DNA of 64,000 nucleotides, from NCBI GenBank assembly GCA_019188255.1, contig JAETXT010000010.1:744001-808000 (forward strand), in the 5' to 3' direction. Position 1 is the stretch's first letter; each line of letters begins with the position of its first letter. Below the pieces are notes generated by a model. The model saw only the letters and a program-made list of their open reading frames with translations, searched no databases and was not told the DNA's origin. A program made the translations under genes and the position numbers. Source of the stretch: Verticillium longisporum (Eukaryota > Ascomycota > Sordariomycetes > Glomerellales > Plectosphaerellaceae). Of the stretch, positions 45,601 through 59,272 are shown piece by piece.

Positions 45601-48600
45601 CAGAATCGTCCAAGCTCGAACGCCCGCTCAGCCTCTCTACGGATCCCTCCATACCAGACTCGGTAAGCCTGGGGGGATCGTCTTGAGACACGCAATGCTA
45701 CAGAGTCGACACCCTTATCGCCCAGGCCTCTTCGACATGGGCCATACAGGGCATGGTGATCACGAAACGTAACATCACATCTACCAAGGCTCGATAGCAC
45801 TCGTCCTGGGCAGGAACAAGAAGGACCCCGGATGATCTCTTTCGTCATGCCCGTTCCCAGGGAGGCCACCATCACATCAAGCCATGAACTCGCAGGTGGT
45901 AAATCAGCGAGCATAACACCTACATCGCTTTGCTGTGCCCGTGGCGTGTGCCTAAGGGCCACCACCCCCTCTCACCGACAGGCAAGGCCCCCATGGAGGA
46001 CCCCTACTTTCTGCGGTGGTCGCACGGTCAAAGGAGGCGCTCTGATGAACGACGGGATCGACAATATCACCCCGAAGGCCTAGCCACCGTGGCCAAGCAG
46101 TCAGGATCAGCAGCATGTCGAAGAGATGGAGGGGGGAAGAGTCCTGCGTGTCTGTCTGCACGTCGCTGGTTGTGTTATTCATTCGGCAAACCTCACTTCT
46201 GCATCTGCACGAAGCCTGCCCGACCCTCCATCAGCGTCGCCGGCATAAACGACAGCGACTGACAGCCTCACCGGTGTGTCGGCAGCATAGTGAGAAGCGA
46301 GCGGCGGCGCGACGAGACGGTGCAAGACGAACAAGTCAAACGCCATAGCCGTCAGCCAGCATGCGATCTCGGCCGATACTACTACAGATTGAGGTTCAGC
46401 GCTCCCCTTCCAATCCTTCCCCCAGTCTGCGCCCCAAGGCACTAGCCCCCCACCCCCATGGAGGGTGGAGGGGGAAGAAGTTGGAGGATTGGGAAAATCT
46501 CTTCAAAAACCTCGCCGTCCAGACCATCGTGCACCACTCACCAGTGCCCGTTATACCCTCCGATGCATGTATCCCACCTCTATTCTCCACTGAGGCGCCT
46601 CGAGATGTGAGGCATTTGGCCCGGCAAGCGGCAAGACATCAACCAAGGAGGGAATGCGCACACGAAGAAAAAACCCGGAGGCAGAGCGCGTTCCTCTCGC
46701 CACATCTAGACCACACCGATCCTGCTTGCCCACACCACCCTGAGAATGTGGTTGGTCCAGGGGGGTGGGGACATAGAGTAAGCCGCAAAGTCCCAACAGA
46801 AAAATAATCCTCCGACATGAAGGACAGAGATCGCCCAGAAAGTTTCAAGGTCGCATTGGTCGCCGGGCGGCCACCCAATTCGACGAACGAGTAGATGGAC
46901 TGGCCACCACACCTGAAGCACGCCGTCAGAACGGGTTGGACGGGTGGTGGGCAAAGCCAGAGCGGTTGGACAGATCCTGTTGATAGGTACATGGTAACCC
47001 AATTAATGTGCCTTTCTTTGCTCTTCGTGTTTCCCCTCCCCCCCTCCCTCCTTCACCTAGGAAATCGAGAACTACTGGGCAGACTACTGCCGCCCGTCGC
47101 CGGTCGCTGCACTCGACCCCTCCACACCATTCACGTTTTAAGACCAAGGCCCCCTCTCCCCCTGCTCGTCGCCGCTTTGGATGAGCAGCTTGTGCTGTAC
47201 ATGTATCAACGGTATGTGATGATGAACTTGCTTGTTGTTGTTGTTGTTGTAGCATCATATTGTTCGTCTTGGAGCTATCGTGCCCCTCCATCTCCACTTC
47301 ACTGCAGCGCATCCGCGCGTGCGTGCGTGCGCACAGCGTTCAAGAGATGTCTCCACGGCCCCAGGTAGCAGCGTGGCTGGAGCCCACTACTGTTCCCCCC
47401 TTCTCCAGCTAGCGATTCTTACATTAGCATCGAGACACCAAGCAAAATATTAGAAAAAACCTCGAGGCAAGCTTCGTGATTGGTCGTTGCACCGTGTTTT
47501 TATCTCGCGCAACGACCGACGAGGCGAGACGAGGCGAGGCGAGGCCACCAGCTCTCCCCGGCGGAGAAACACTGGAGTTCTGGAGATCAGCGGGCTCCAT
47601 CAGCGCGCAGTCTGGGGATGGCTGTTCAAAAACGTAAAATCAAGCGAAGATGGGCCCGTTCGGTGGAGTCTGTCTGGCAGTAGGGGAGCATCGCAGCGCT
47701 GCGACCTCGGACGGAGAGCTGCAAGGTTCGAGATGAGTCGAGTTTCGAAGCTCTCCAAGGCAAGGGAGGGCCTTGAGAGAGCAAGAGGGGGTCGGCAATG
47801 TTGTCTCTCTTGCTTTGTGATCCAGAGAGCTCTGGAGTGCAGCTGTAGCTGCTGCTGCCGCTGCCGCTGCCGCTGCCGAGCTTCAGGGAGCTTTCCGCCG
47901 CAATACCGCTCGTGCAGCACCGACCGGTCGAGAACCTCAGGAGGGGGTGGTTGATGGATGCCGCTCCCTTCCGTGTGCGGCACGGCGCAGCACCTGGCGG
48001 CCCAGGGGGCGGTGACCTTGCTGTCAGCATGGCATGGCGGCAGGGCAAAGCAAGGCACGATGGCGGCAACAGGACAGGGTGCTCAGGGGCCGGCAGCTCA
48101 CGATGCCGTCAGGGCCAGAGGTCGTCGTTGAACCCCCATGCGGTGCAAGAGCCTCAAGGCAAGGCGAAAAAAATGGCCGAAAGGTTTTGCCGGAGGGTCC
48201 GCACCGGGTCCGGAGCCCGACGAAGCCATCGTGAATTTACCATTCTTTTTTCGACGTCAGCCGCCGAAATGGGAGACGCCGTGAGACGCTGCGAGCATCC
48301 CGTTCGCATATCCATGGCCGCACTTGTCATTCAATAGCCCGGCTTCGATGTATGAGTGTTCGACACTAGACTCGAAGCCGTTCGAGTTACACAAGGTGGC
48401 TGGATTTTGGCGTCTTTTTTCGTGCTCTGACCGACTCGCGGACGTTGCGTCGCACTCTGTGCCTCTGAAGCATGCCCCCCTCCACCCTCTACGTGAGACG
48501 TCGACCCTTCGAACCCCTCTCGAGACTGAATACGGCAATATGAAGCAAATGCTGCTCAATGACGCTCGCCAGACGGTGCCAAACTCAATCTGTCGAGCTG

Positions 48601-51600
48601 TGCATCCAGGCGAGCGAAAGGCAGTCAGTCAGCGAAGGCCTTGCGGGTTTCCTGCGACGATTGAGCAACAGGAAGTAAGATCTAGAATCACGCCCCGTGA
48701 ATCCCCCGAGACCAACCCGCGTGCGTTCGTTCCAGAGCGCACTCCCCTCCAACTCCAGGGGGCTAATCCCTCCGACCCCGACACGATACAGGATTGTCGA
48801 TCCCCCGAACGCCTTAGTTTAGTTGCCAACCCTTCTCGAGATCCATCTGGACCCTGGAAATCACGTCCAAAAAGCCCTCCACCTACGTACCCACTGTCGA
48901 GTGTGTTCGTTCGCCACTTGGGCGCCAATCGTGTAACATAGTACATGGCCAAACGTGCCGATTACGAATCCCATCTGAAGGTTCAAGGCATTTGCACATG
49001 AAGAGGAAGAGCGTCAGGAAAGATCGGCAACGAAGAGTGGGAGGCACGGTTGCCGCCCAACGTTGCCACAATTCAACGACGGTTGTGACGACTAGGGACT
49101 GTCTGTCCACAGAACACGCATGGCCAGCCCACAGCCAAGCCTATTCTTTTCATCATCAAAGTGTTGGTGTTTCCTCATCAGAAGGAATATGAGCTTGTAC
49201 ATGTTTTCCGGCAGCACCGTGTGCAGAGGATCGAAGGGCCGCTGTGAACATAGAATCGGTCTCCCATATACCTGCCTCACGCTAGAGACTACCTCGCGAA
49301 CGCCATACAACGTAGGTCTGGGGTGCATCGCGACCATCAGGTCTTCTTCCGTCTTTAATAAGACGCGAAAACTCGGGACTAGCTCCTGTTGTGCAATCAC
49401 TCTTGGGCAGACACTCGTCTCCGAACTGGCATGAACTGCCATGCTCACGCAAGAGAAGCCCACCTGCATCGAGTGGTGCACAACAGGTCGACAGCAGCAG
49501 TACAGCCACCCAGGCGGGCATTCGGAGAGCAAAGAGACACATCCGCCCGTTGGATAGAGAAGACCGAAATGGTGCTACAGCTCGTGCAGGTGGCGTGTCG
49601 CGCTCGACTCGACCTACCCTCACCAGACCTCGCCTCGAGGCAGGCCGCAGAGTGCATCGAAATGACGGGCATCAGCAAACAAATCAGCCCGCAGCCTCGT
49701 CATGCCCAGCAAATGATGTCTTCTGTCCTGGCGATGGCCTCACCTGACAGACCTTCCCTGCCAGCCCCCTCCTGGCCTCGAAGGCTCCCCGCCAGAAGCA
49801 TTCATCGACAGACACCACAATGTCAAGCCGAGAGGGCCAAGCTCTGGTCTGCTGACTGTCCATGTCCACCATATCGAATGAAGCACCCCGGCGTCGCAAT
49901 CCTCCATCTTTCACTCCCCCATCGACCTACATGTATTCCCCTCTGTTCCCCTTCACATGCAGATAATCCCCCTTCCTCTCCGCCCGCAGCAAGCCCTCCT
50001 GCATCTCCTGCATAGTCCTATCCTTATCATGCCATCCACACACACACCTCCCGAATTGAGCTCCCTCACAGCCAATCCCTGCCCTGCCCATCCGTCCGCA
50101 TCCCCGTCCACCTACACCGACACCCGTAGCATCGCGTCGCGCATGCGTCAAGCAGCTTGGGGAAGCTCCAGAAACCCGCCAGGCAGGCCAGGCATCTCTT
50201 CCTCTTTTCCCCCTCCCCTTCCAAGCCACCTTCTGCAGCTCAGCTTCGCGCTGCGGCTGCAACGGCATGATAGTACCATCCCATATCTCGCTCACATTTC
50301 AGAAGGCCCAGCCAGCAAGAGCCCCGAGCGCCGGTCAAGGGGCGGCGCAGCAAGGGCCAGCAAGAAACGTCTCGCCGACCAAGGTAGCTCGTATGACGCC
50401 CGAATGATGACCGTGTGCATGAATGGGCGCGCCATGTTGAATAGGGAAGCGAGACACTCTCGCAGGCATCGCAGAAGCCCCGAACCCCGAGCACACCAAT
50501 GATGCCAAGCCAGCCTTCACAGGTAGCAGGCCGAGCTTGTCTGGGGCAGGCAATGCGAACCAGGAAATAGGGCCCAAAGCTCATCCGCCGGCAGAGAATA
50601 GGCCAGCAGCCAAGGCCCAGCCAGCGATACATCAGCCGCAACCCCGCTCCATGCCCTCATCCGCCTTGAGCTTGCTGCTTGCCAAGAGCAGATGTCGAAC
50701 CAGGTTTGAGTGAGAGATGGTCCAGCTCGGGTCAAAACATTGGCAGAAGCTCATTACACTCGGGAACGATGGCATGATAATCGATCAGTGGGCGATGGAC
50801 AAACCGGGAAGGTCGTCCACGCAGCAGAAGCAATCAGCGCTTCTCTTGGATGATCTGATTGCGGGGTCCCGGACATGACCCGGAGGTCATAGTCGTCGCA
50901 TTGACCAAGTCGTACATTCTCAGCATTGGGGCTGTCAATAGCGTTCGCTGCATCATACGACTGAAGGAGCTCCTCGTAATCAGATTGATCACAGAGTCAT
51001 TCCAACGGAGGCTTTGCCGTTCTATTCTCCACGAGTTCGAATATGTATGATCTGATACCTAGACGACCCACCCAGAGCAGTGGTCAGTTCACGGAGGGCC
51101 CGGCTCTCCCCGGATCTCAAGCTCGGGATCGTCGGACCCTGAAAAAGCAGGGACTTCCCCGGCCGTCTCCTTGCACGTCGCCACTGCGCAACGTCGGGGC
51201 TTCTCCCTCAAAGAGAAGGGAGCATACATGACCCATGCTTCCAGGATGGAGACAAAGATAACACCATGACAGACGCGGCTTGATAATCCAGAGTTGAAAC
51301 TGTCCGTCACGGCCCCAACTTGCAAGGCCCATCCCCTCATCACTTCGGGTGCCAAACCTTCTTCGTCTAGCGCCTTGACCTAAGGAGAAGCCACAATCCC
51401 CTCCCTTTGACCAACCCTCAGATCATATCATGTTGCCCAACCTCCCTAGCCATTGATGTCTGCTTCTCCGTGTTGTATCGTGTCGGAAGTAGAGCACAGT
51501 GCCCATTTGGACGGGCCACTTGTCGACAGCGAAGCAGCCACCCAAAAAGCCATGCCTCGACCCGTGCTTCCACCAGAGGGAAGCACAGGCTCGGTCAAGT

Positions 51601-54600
51601 GACGCTCCCAGCCTAGATTGCGGGGAACCCAGAGCTGTTTCTTGTTGGCCCCTGACACGACTCTGGCCAACTGTTCGTTGGCTCGCCACAAGGTAAAGGG
51701 TGCTTGCTCGCATGGTCTTTTGACACCCTCCACGTAGTCGAGGCCAATCTTGACTTGAAACCCGTTTTTCGGGGTCCGCAGCGTGGCAAAAGGGTGACTG
51801 CGGTTAAAATTTGTCGTTCGGCCTTGCAATGCCAGTCAGTGCAGGTAGCACTCGCTACATCCGCTGTCTGACCCGGAACTTTCATGGCCACCTGCATTGC
51901 ATGTCGATGTGAGCCTCCCTACCTACCTCAGCCATGTCGCTGCAGAGTAAGACTGGCGTCGCACAGCTCACAGCCGACAACACCATCCTGGAATGCGAAC
52001 CTCCGGTGATCTATGTTTGCAGTCGCGGGGCTTGATCGCCGACGTCAGTCTTGTATTTCCTCGTTGTCCACTGGCGGTCTTCGCGGCTAGATTGAGTTAT
52101 TGAGCCTGGGTAAGAATAGATACATGGTCGAGGTATCTAGCGAAATGCGGGGAAACCGAACTGTTTCTGCTGTTGATTCTTTTTGAAAGACGTCAAACAC
52201 ACCAGCGCACAAGCAGTCAGCCGCCGCCTGTGCCAGCAACCTCGGCAAGACTCCGGGGTATGCCATGTCGTGAAACATGGCGTAGTCTCGGGGGGTGCGG
52301 GGAGAATGTGGCGCGGAGTCGAAACCTGGGGAACAGAGACTGGGCAGTCTCCTCGCCCGCGAGGAAATGGTCATGGTCCAGCCGGTTCAAGGGGAGGTGG
52401 TGCTCGGGCTTGACGAGATACAGGAACTGGTACCCGCGGGCTGAGTTGACCGTTCGAGGACCTCTCCGCTACAACTCATGCACATGGACGACTGCAACAC
52501 TGGGCTTTCTTGTGTACAGAGTTGCCGTCAAGCCCAGTGGCCAAAGGCAGGTGGGTTGAAGTAGAGCTTAGCTGGAACACCGATTAGCTTTTGGATTGTC
52601 CATGTCGAGAAGGATATGATCGCTTTCGTCGCCCTGAAGCCTTTGCCACTAGCTAGCTCTCATCTCTGAGCCATTCAACAAATGGCAGCGCAACTAACGG
52701 CAGTGATCAAACATCGACTTGGATGGTAGGTCGGAGCTGGAGAGCGCCATTCGTGGTTCAGGCCGGCCACTCCCCCTATGCCAAAGCCGGACGGAGGCTG
52801 CGCCGCCCCGTGAAACCCGCGGCGGCCTGTGCCATGATGCCGCCGCCGGTCGTATTGATAGAGTCCAGGCAACCAGGCCGGGATCGGCAAAGAGCCGCAC
52901 GCCTTGGCCACGAGTCGTCAGCTCTGTCGATCGCTCATGATGGCAAAGTCTGGGTCACAATAGACGCAAAGATTGGCGGTCGGTGGTATGTCGATCTTTC
53001 GCTTCGCTGCGGGGCTGCTGTACCATGTAACATTCAGCACAGAGGCACTTGAGCGCTTGCCTAACGGCGGGGCAATAGGGGAAGAGCTAAGTCAAACTCT
53101 ATCTCTGGAAGCTACAAGAGCCGACAGGGTCAAGATGAGGCTTTTCAGCTGCATGCCGCACTGCAGAGTGAGGAAACGCTCATCTCACCGCCATTTGGAC
53201 GATTGAATTTCTGGGGATGTCTTACTTGCGTCAAAGACTGGAAGACCTTGGAGTGAAATCAGCGCAGAGATCTTCGGCCGCTACACGCATTAGCATGGGG
53301 ATAATGAGAAGTGGCTTGCGTGAGACAGCAGCTCTAGTAGTGTGCCTGCGCGGTCGTGCTCGCTACACTAGCTTGTAGCGCAAGTGGTATTTGTCGCTGA
53401 TATGAACTCATGGGGGGTATGGCTGGTCAGGTTCCGGACAGGCGGTCGGTATATTGACTTGAAAATGCCCCGAGTCGCAAATGGTACAAGCGTTTGGCGG
53501 TTCCTATTGAGTCTCGATTCCATTGTTGTTGGTCTGACCGCGGACACCCAAGAGGCCGTATTGAGGAGTGAAACACCGCAAGGGTGCAGTAGGCCAAAGA
53601 GCATTGAGACTTGACTCATCTTGAAAACATCAATCATCATGATCGCCAAGGCCATTGAAGAAATGCCCACGGTTCCCAGATGCCCGGCTCCCCGTGACCA
53701 CAACGCTACGTGATGCATCGCCAATCGGTCTGCCACCCCCGTGTCAAGGTAGTGAGAGAAGTGAAGCGACATGCGCCAAATCCAAGCCAGTGGTAGCACT
53801 CGCAGCCACCCAACCAGACGGCACAGTTTCGCCGCCTCATTGCTGACCTTGAATAGCCATCCCACATCAGATGAGAGGAATTTGCTATCACAAAAGCCGA
53901 GAGAGTTACTGGTAACATGCGTAATCGACGCGCTGGCAACAAGGCGAATGGTCCATGAGCATAACCTCCAAGGCAGTATCGTGGAACCCCGGCCCCGGGC
54001 CGATCGGCGCTCCGATACCCCATCCGGTCCAGGAACGAGGAAGGCGTACATGCTCCATCCGTCCCAGGTCGTCGGGCTCGAACAAATCAGGAATTAGGTG
54101 GGCGACTGTGGGGTTGTCGAACAGCAGGAAGACTTGATGACATCGTGGGTGCTGTCAAACGCGCCGCGCGGCAGGCCACGACACGCCCAAAGAGGCCATG
54201 TCATCTCGTAGGGCCGCGGGAAGCGGAGAATGTGCAGGGCCAAAATCAAGGCACAGAGGCAGAGGCGATGTTTCGGACAGCCCAGCAAGGATGCGACTCG
54301 ACAGAGATGAGCTTGTCAATGAATAATAGGTCGTGGGGTTTGATTGTTCCTCTTTCGGACACCCAGGAGCTTCAGATGGGGCTTGGCGAAGCAGCCGCTC
54401 TTGCCCTTGGAGCAGTGAGAACTGGGAAGGAGCTGTAGGAGGAGATTGGATGCAGGAGCTAAATACGGAAAGAAGATGCTGCTTTCATTGGCTCCGAGGC
54501 CCATCCCGCTTGTGCTTTCCCGCCAATCATCTTGACCAGAGGTGCCTGCCAGCAGAACAGAGATTTATTACAGGCAGGAGGCACGGACCACATGACCTTC

Positions 54601-57600
54601 TTCGCAAGCTTTGGCGAGCCGGCGGGGGTTTATGGGCAGGTACCAGTGGCTGCCCTGAGGCCCAATGCCCAGTGCAGAACGTTGGAAAGAACGATGAGCC
54701 ACATTAATCCCCGATGCCCAGCAGAGCGGGCTGCACGCGGGTTGACGTCATGAAGCCTCTGTGCGTCACAGGCTCTTTGCGCGTCGCAACTGCCGTTCAA
54801 AAGCTTTGTAAAAATTCTCTGCATTTGAGGGTTTTGGCGATGATGCCTCAGAGCAATACAGAGTTGAAATATGGGTCGTAAGAAAGATCGCATTTGCTCA
54901 GAGTTCAAATTGCACCATGACTACCTGGGCAATTGACATTCTTCCTATCAGCAGCACCAAATGCGACGCCCATATCAGATGGCTGCCACACATCGCGGCG
55001 CGACAGGGCGCCTGGTCGCCCACGCGAAACCCACATTTGGCAGGGCCCGCGCTGATCACTTCCAGCCCGTGCCCCCCTTGCAACCTGGGCGAGTAAAGAC
55101 GACAAGAAACGCAACGTCGAACCCACACCGGAGCATCCATCCCGGGCCGCCTGGCAACCTTCAGTCCACCCCTGGCGCGACAATGGGAAAACGACATTCG
55201 ATCGAGATGTTGTCGCAAGTCATTTCAAGGTCCCGCACCCCTCAATCCTGTGTCGTGATATACTTTGTCGCAACAAGACCTCCGGTCACTTTCCCCGGAC
55301 GACACCCCACACACATGACGATCTTGAAGAACATACGGTGAACAAGCCCTTTCCGAGGCCGGGTGGTGCGGACACACAGGAACACAGGATGCACCCAAAG
55401 CACGCTTGCTTGCAAGCCAGGCCCGGACAGGTCAGGGCGACCAGGGCAAAACGGCGGGAGACCCTACGCGCGGTGGCATGGTGGCCGGTGATCAGGGGGA
55501 AATGGCAGACGAAGAAGCAGGCTGGTAAGCAGGGACCGCTGTTCATGGCATTTTGAAACCCAGATGTGCTGTGGTTCTTCTCTTAATCTGCGGGGGTGGT
55601 AGGACGTGGATAATTTCCACGATGACAAGATGGCCAGAGTGATGACGCTGAGCTGCGCCATGTTTGTCTCATCGTGGCCATGTTGCGATCGGTGATGTGA
55701 CCGACGCATGGAAAGGAAGGTCGCATCAGCCACAATGCCAAACGAGCTCCAGCCTCCATGGGGCCTGCCGGACTTGCTTTTCGCTCTCGAGCCCTCATCC
55801 TAGTGCCCTGGGGCTTGGGAGGAGAAGACATCAAATTGAGAACATGGGGACGACGAAGAGAGGGAGGAAAAGCTGGAGTGCTTGTCCGGGCACACAGGGC
55901 ATTCTGGGGTACGTGTCCCCGACGCTGTACCATGTACGAAATGGCCATGGCTGATGCCTGTCGTTGGTTGGAATGCCTGGAGCAACCAGCAAGCCCCATC
56001 TTGTCACGCTCGCTTCACCGTCGTTCTCGCTTCCCTTGGTGTGTCGTGCCGGGGAATGTGCTTGGTATGTCCTGCCTGCTGCTTGGCCCCGTCGAATGAG
56101 AGTCCTCCAGAGTTTCAATGGTGGCGGCACACCGACTGATTGGACACGGTCCACAGCCCTCGTCCTGTTCCTCCCCCATCCTTCCACATGCGTAGCATCG
56201 CAGCATCTCGCGCCGCATGGCGGGGAAGGACGCGAAACAGACGAAAGCAAGAAATTGTACAGATGGCTGCGGTGTATCAATCTCCTGGCAAGTCATCTGA
56301 GCCCCCCGCCTCTGCTTTGGCACAACGCTCGTGACCTCCTTATCAGGGTCGGAGGCGGCAGGCAGGTTTGCAGAATTGCATCCTCTCTTCCAGCTTTCCC
56401 ATGTTGACCCAGCTTTTCCAGCGATGGCCATTCAGATACATAATCGCACACACTCAACGATGGGTGAGCTGCAGAATCCCAGTCGAGCAGAGCACACAAT
56501 GGTGCATCGTCGCATTCCAGCCTCCAAATCGAGTGTCTCAACCAGCTCAGGCTCGCCGTTGATTCGTTGTCGTCCAGCTTCGATCTCAAGTTCCCTGTTC
56601 GGCTGGCGAGGGCGAGCTGCGGGCAAGGTCAGGCCAGGGTAGCTAGCTTGGTTTGATGTCCCTCATCCTGGGTCGCATCTCATCCCGCCCGTGCCCACTT
56701 CTGCCACTCTCTCTTCTGGTCTGGCAGTCTGTTGCCATGGGGCCAAGTCCTCCATCCTCCCCCCCCCCCCCCCCCGTCAGTCCACCACGGATATCCCGGA
56801 AGCTGACAAGTGCCCGGGCGGAGCGCCAGGCATCGACCGACCGATGAGATGATTGTTCATCAACGGGTTTCTCTCGGTGCCGGGGCTAGTGATTCGTAAG
56901 GAAGAAGGAGACGAGGAAATCCCACGCCCCCCATGCCTTGCCTCGCTTCCAAGAGCCTCCGATAGTGGGGGATGAAGTCTCAGAATGAGGCTACTGGCGT
57001 TCTTAAGATGAGCTGGCGGTCCACGACGCGGTCAATGAGATGACGTCGCGACGACAGGACATGCCATGTTCACCAGGATCCCGACAAGAGGGATGAACGA
57101 CGAGACGCAGAGTAGAAGAGGAGATCATGGGAAGAGGGATGTCAGGCTGCATTCTTTCGGCAGGTAATCACCTGGGATGTGTCTGGTGAGCCGCCATGTC
57201 CTGCAGAGTGCTCCCAAGACAGCTTACTACAGTAATTCATTGCACTTTATCTTTACGGATGTACAAAGCAGGTTGGTACGCAAGGGTGCATGAGGCAGAA
57301 GAAGCGCGCATCCTGCACTGCAGGGCCACGGGCAGTTGGATGGCGTGCAACGACAGGCTTATTGGCGCAGGGGCTTCTTGTATTCCGTGTATCACGAGTT
57401 ATACGCACTGTACACAGGTACCTCTGTTAATGTTGCTCAGGCTCGCACCTAGCCGGTGAACGCTACCGGTGAGACCTGGCCGTCTCCACCAAGCTGAAAA
57501 AAGTTTACATGGTATTGCCAGGGCCTGCCTGATGCTTGAAAACACCAGCAAGCATTGTAAGTCTAGGTATGTAGGGGCATTTAGCTGCACCTCAAGATCT

Positions 57601-59270
57601 AGGGATCCTTTGGCAGAGATCTCGCCTAGCTACCGTGAGCCCGGCTGCAGCTGACGAACAAACCCGGTAGGCACAGTGTCCTGACCGAAGCATCAAGTCC
57701 TGCATGAGAGAAACACGAGTTTCTTCTACGCCACCGCCAGGGCATCTGCAGCACGCCCAACGCCTCGATTCCAATGAGACCCAAGCCTTTGTCTTTTCTC
57801 TCCTACTACCACTACAGGTACCACTACCACTCTGTGACGTACGACTATGGCCCCGCCAACATGGCCTGATGGCGACCAAGTGTAGGTAATCTCCCAGTGG
57901 GCCTGCGACAAGACTGATGATTACTTTTGGCACGTCCTCCTGCTGAAGCTGCACGCGAGAGACGCATCTCATTGGGGCCTCGTATTTAACACGTTTCCTT
58001 CAGCGTGCTGCATGCGTCGTCCTTTATCAGGCAGAGGGGGGGAGGAGGTAGGAAAGCGCATCTGGCAGGCGGCTCGGGGCGATGGGGTAATCCCTGGGCT
58101 AAAATAGAGGACCATCCATCCATCCCCCCTTTGACAGAGCGAAGAAAAACGTGCAGATGTCCTCTGGCAGGCGTCGATCTTCGCCTCAACAGGCGCCCGA
58201 TGCTTGCAGACCGCCGACCGGTCTGGAGTCTTGGACGAGGCCGAAGGAATCGGTCGACAGCAGCCCTGGGCCAGAACACAATATCTAGAATCACTTTTGA
58301 GGCATGGTCGCAGAGGAACTTTGCCAGGGGACGGATTTGGGAGTATCGCAAAGACTCTCAGGGCGCCCAGCGATGTCGATCATAACGCCAGTAGCACCCA
58401 GACAGTGTGCGCGCGAACCCTTCCTCCCCCCCGGTCAAGGACAAGATGCGGGAGCGGCTGCGAAACTCGATCTTATCACAGATTTCGGGCTTTTTTAGCG
58501 AGTTTGAAGCGATCTGTGCATTGTAGGGTCTGTCCGGTTGTCGGAGGGCCCTGGACGGTATGGACCGTGGCGCCGGTCGTGATGCCGACTGTGGTTTAGC
58601 ATTGCGGCTTTTTGGCGGCAGTCGTCCATTCCCACGGCCGCGTTGATCGGGAGGGCTGTCTCTGGTCATGGTCGTGAAACCGCGCACCGACGTGCTGTAT
58701 CTGTCTTCACACTAACGACATTACTCACTATGGGCTGGTGCTTGATAAACTTTCTGAAGCGCCTAAGATAATTATTCTTGTCATCCACGCAAGGCTGCGA
58801 CGGAAGTATCCTTTCGTGTTAATTTATATGCATCAGACTCGGATACCGTTTGAAGAATTTTGGTATCGTACGAAGCCGTGATTGACGTTACTCTCCTCGA
58901 GCCTGCCACTACCCCTTGCTCGAATGGATGTTTGCGTGACGCTGGTAGTACATCGCGACTCCATAGGCGAGGCGATATATTGGCGAGACGTTCTTCTCTG
59001 TAAATCCCGCGAACACGCCACGTCTCCCTCCCTGCGCGCTTCGGACAATATTCAACAAGGGATCAACCTACATGGTCGTCGCGAGGGGTCCAGCGGTGAC
59101 ACAGGGCTGGCGTGGCGACACCGTCTCTTTTGCGCGGCGCGTTCTCGCAGGCATTAACGGCTATGCAGTCGCAAAGTCTGTTTTCTTTTTCCTTAGACCA
59201 ACGCAGTATGGGGCCATCGACTCATGTAGGACGCCAAGGGAATAGTCACGCTCGTCATGTCTAAAGAACG
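45601..59270. other. Long stretch with no defensible gene
   Basis: About 13.7 kb of apparently unique, moderately GC-rich sequence. Open frames up to 227 codons exist (for example 53368-54051 minus, ATG start, hydrophobic middle; 49092-49532 minus), but none shows a known motif, convincing introns or the strong codon bias of the genes at left. TACATGTA palindromes occur at 47198 and 49928. Simple sequences include a GTT repeat at about 47228 and a C16 run at 56759. No tRNA or mobile element found. Confidence 0.4.
56759..56774. repeat. C16 homopolymer
   Basis: Sixteen consecutive C bases. Given the indel pattern elsewhere in the window, the true length here is uncertain. Confidence 0.8.
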
Positions 59271-59272
59271 CA

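Noticed and set aside
44980..46442. Overlapping minus-strand frames that could be joined by several frame steps
   Set aside because: Unlike the conserved genes, there is no family sequence to justify each step; joining frames freely can make a protein from any sequence.
53368..54051. 227-codon minus-strand frame with ATG start and a hydrophobic middle
   Set aside because: No recognisable motif, unusual tryptophan content, no neighbouring exon, and a length expected by chance in 21 kb of GC-rich DNA searched in six frames.
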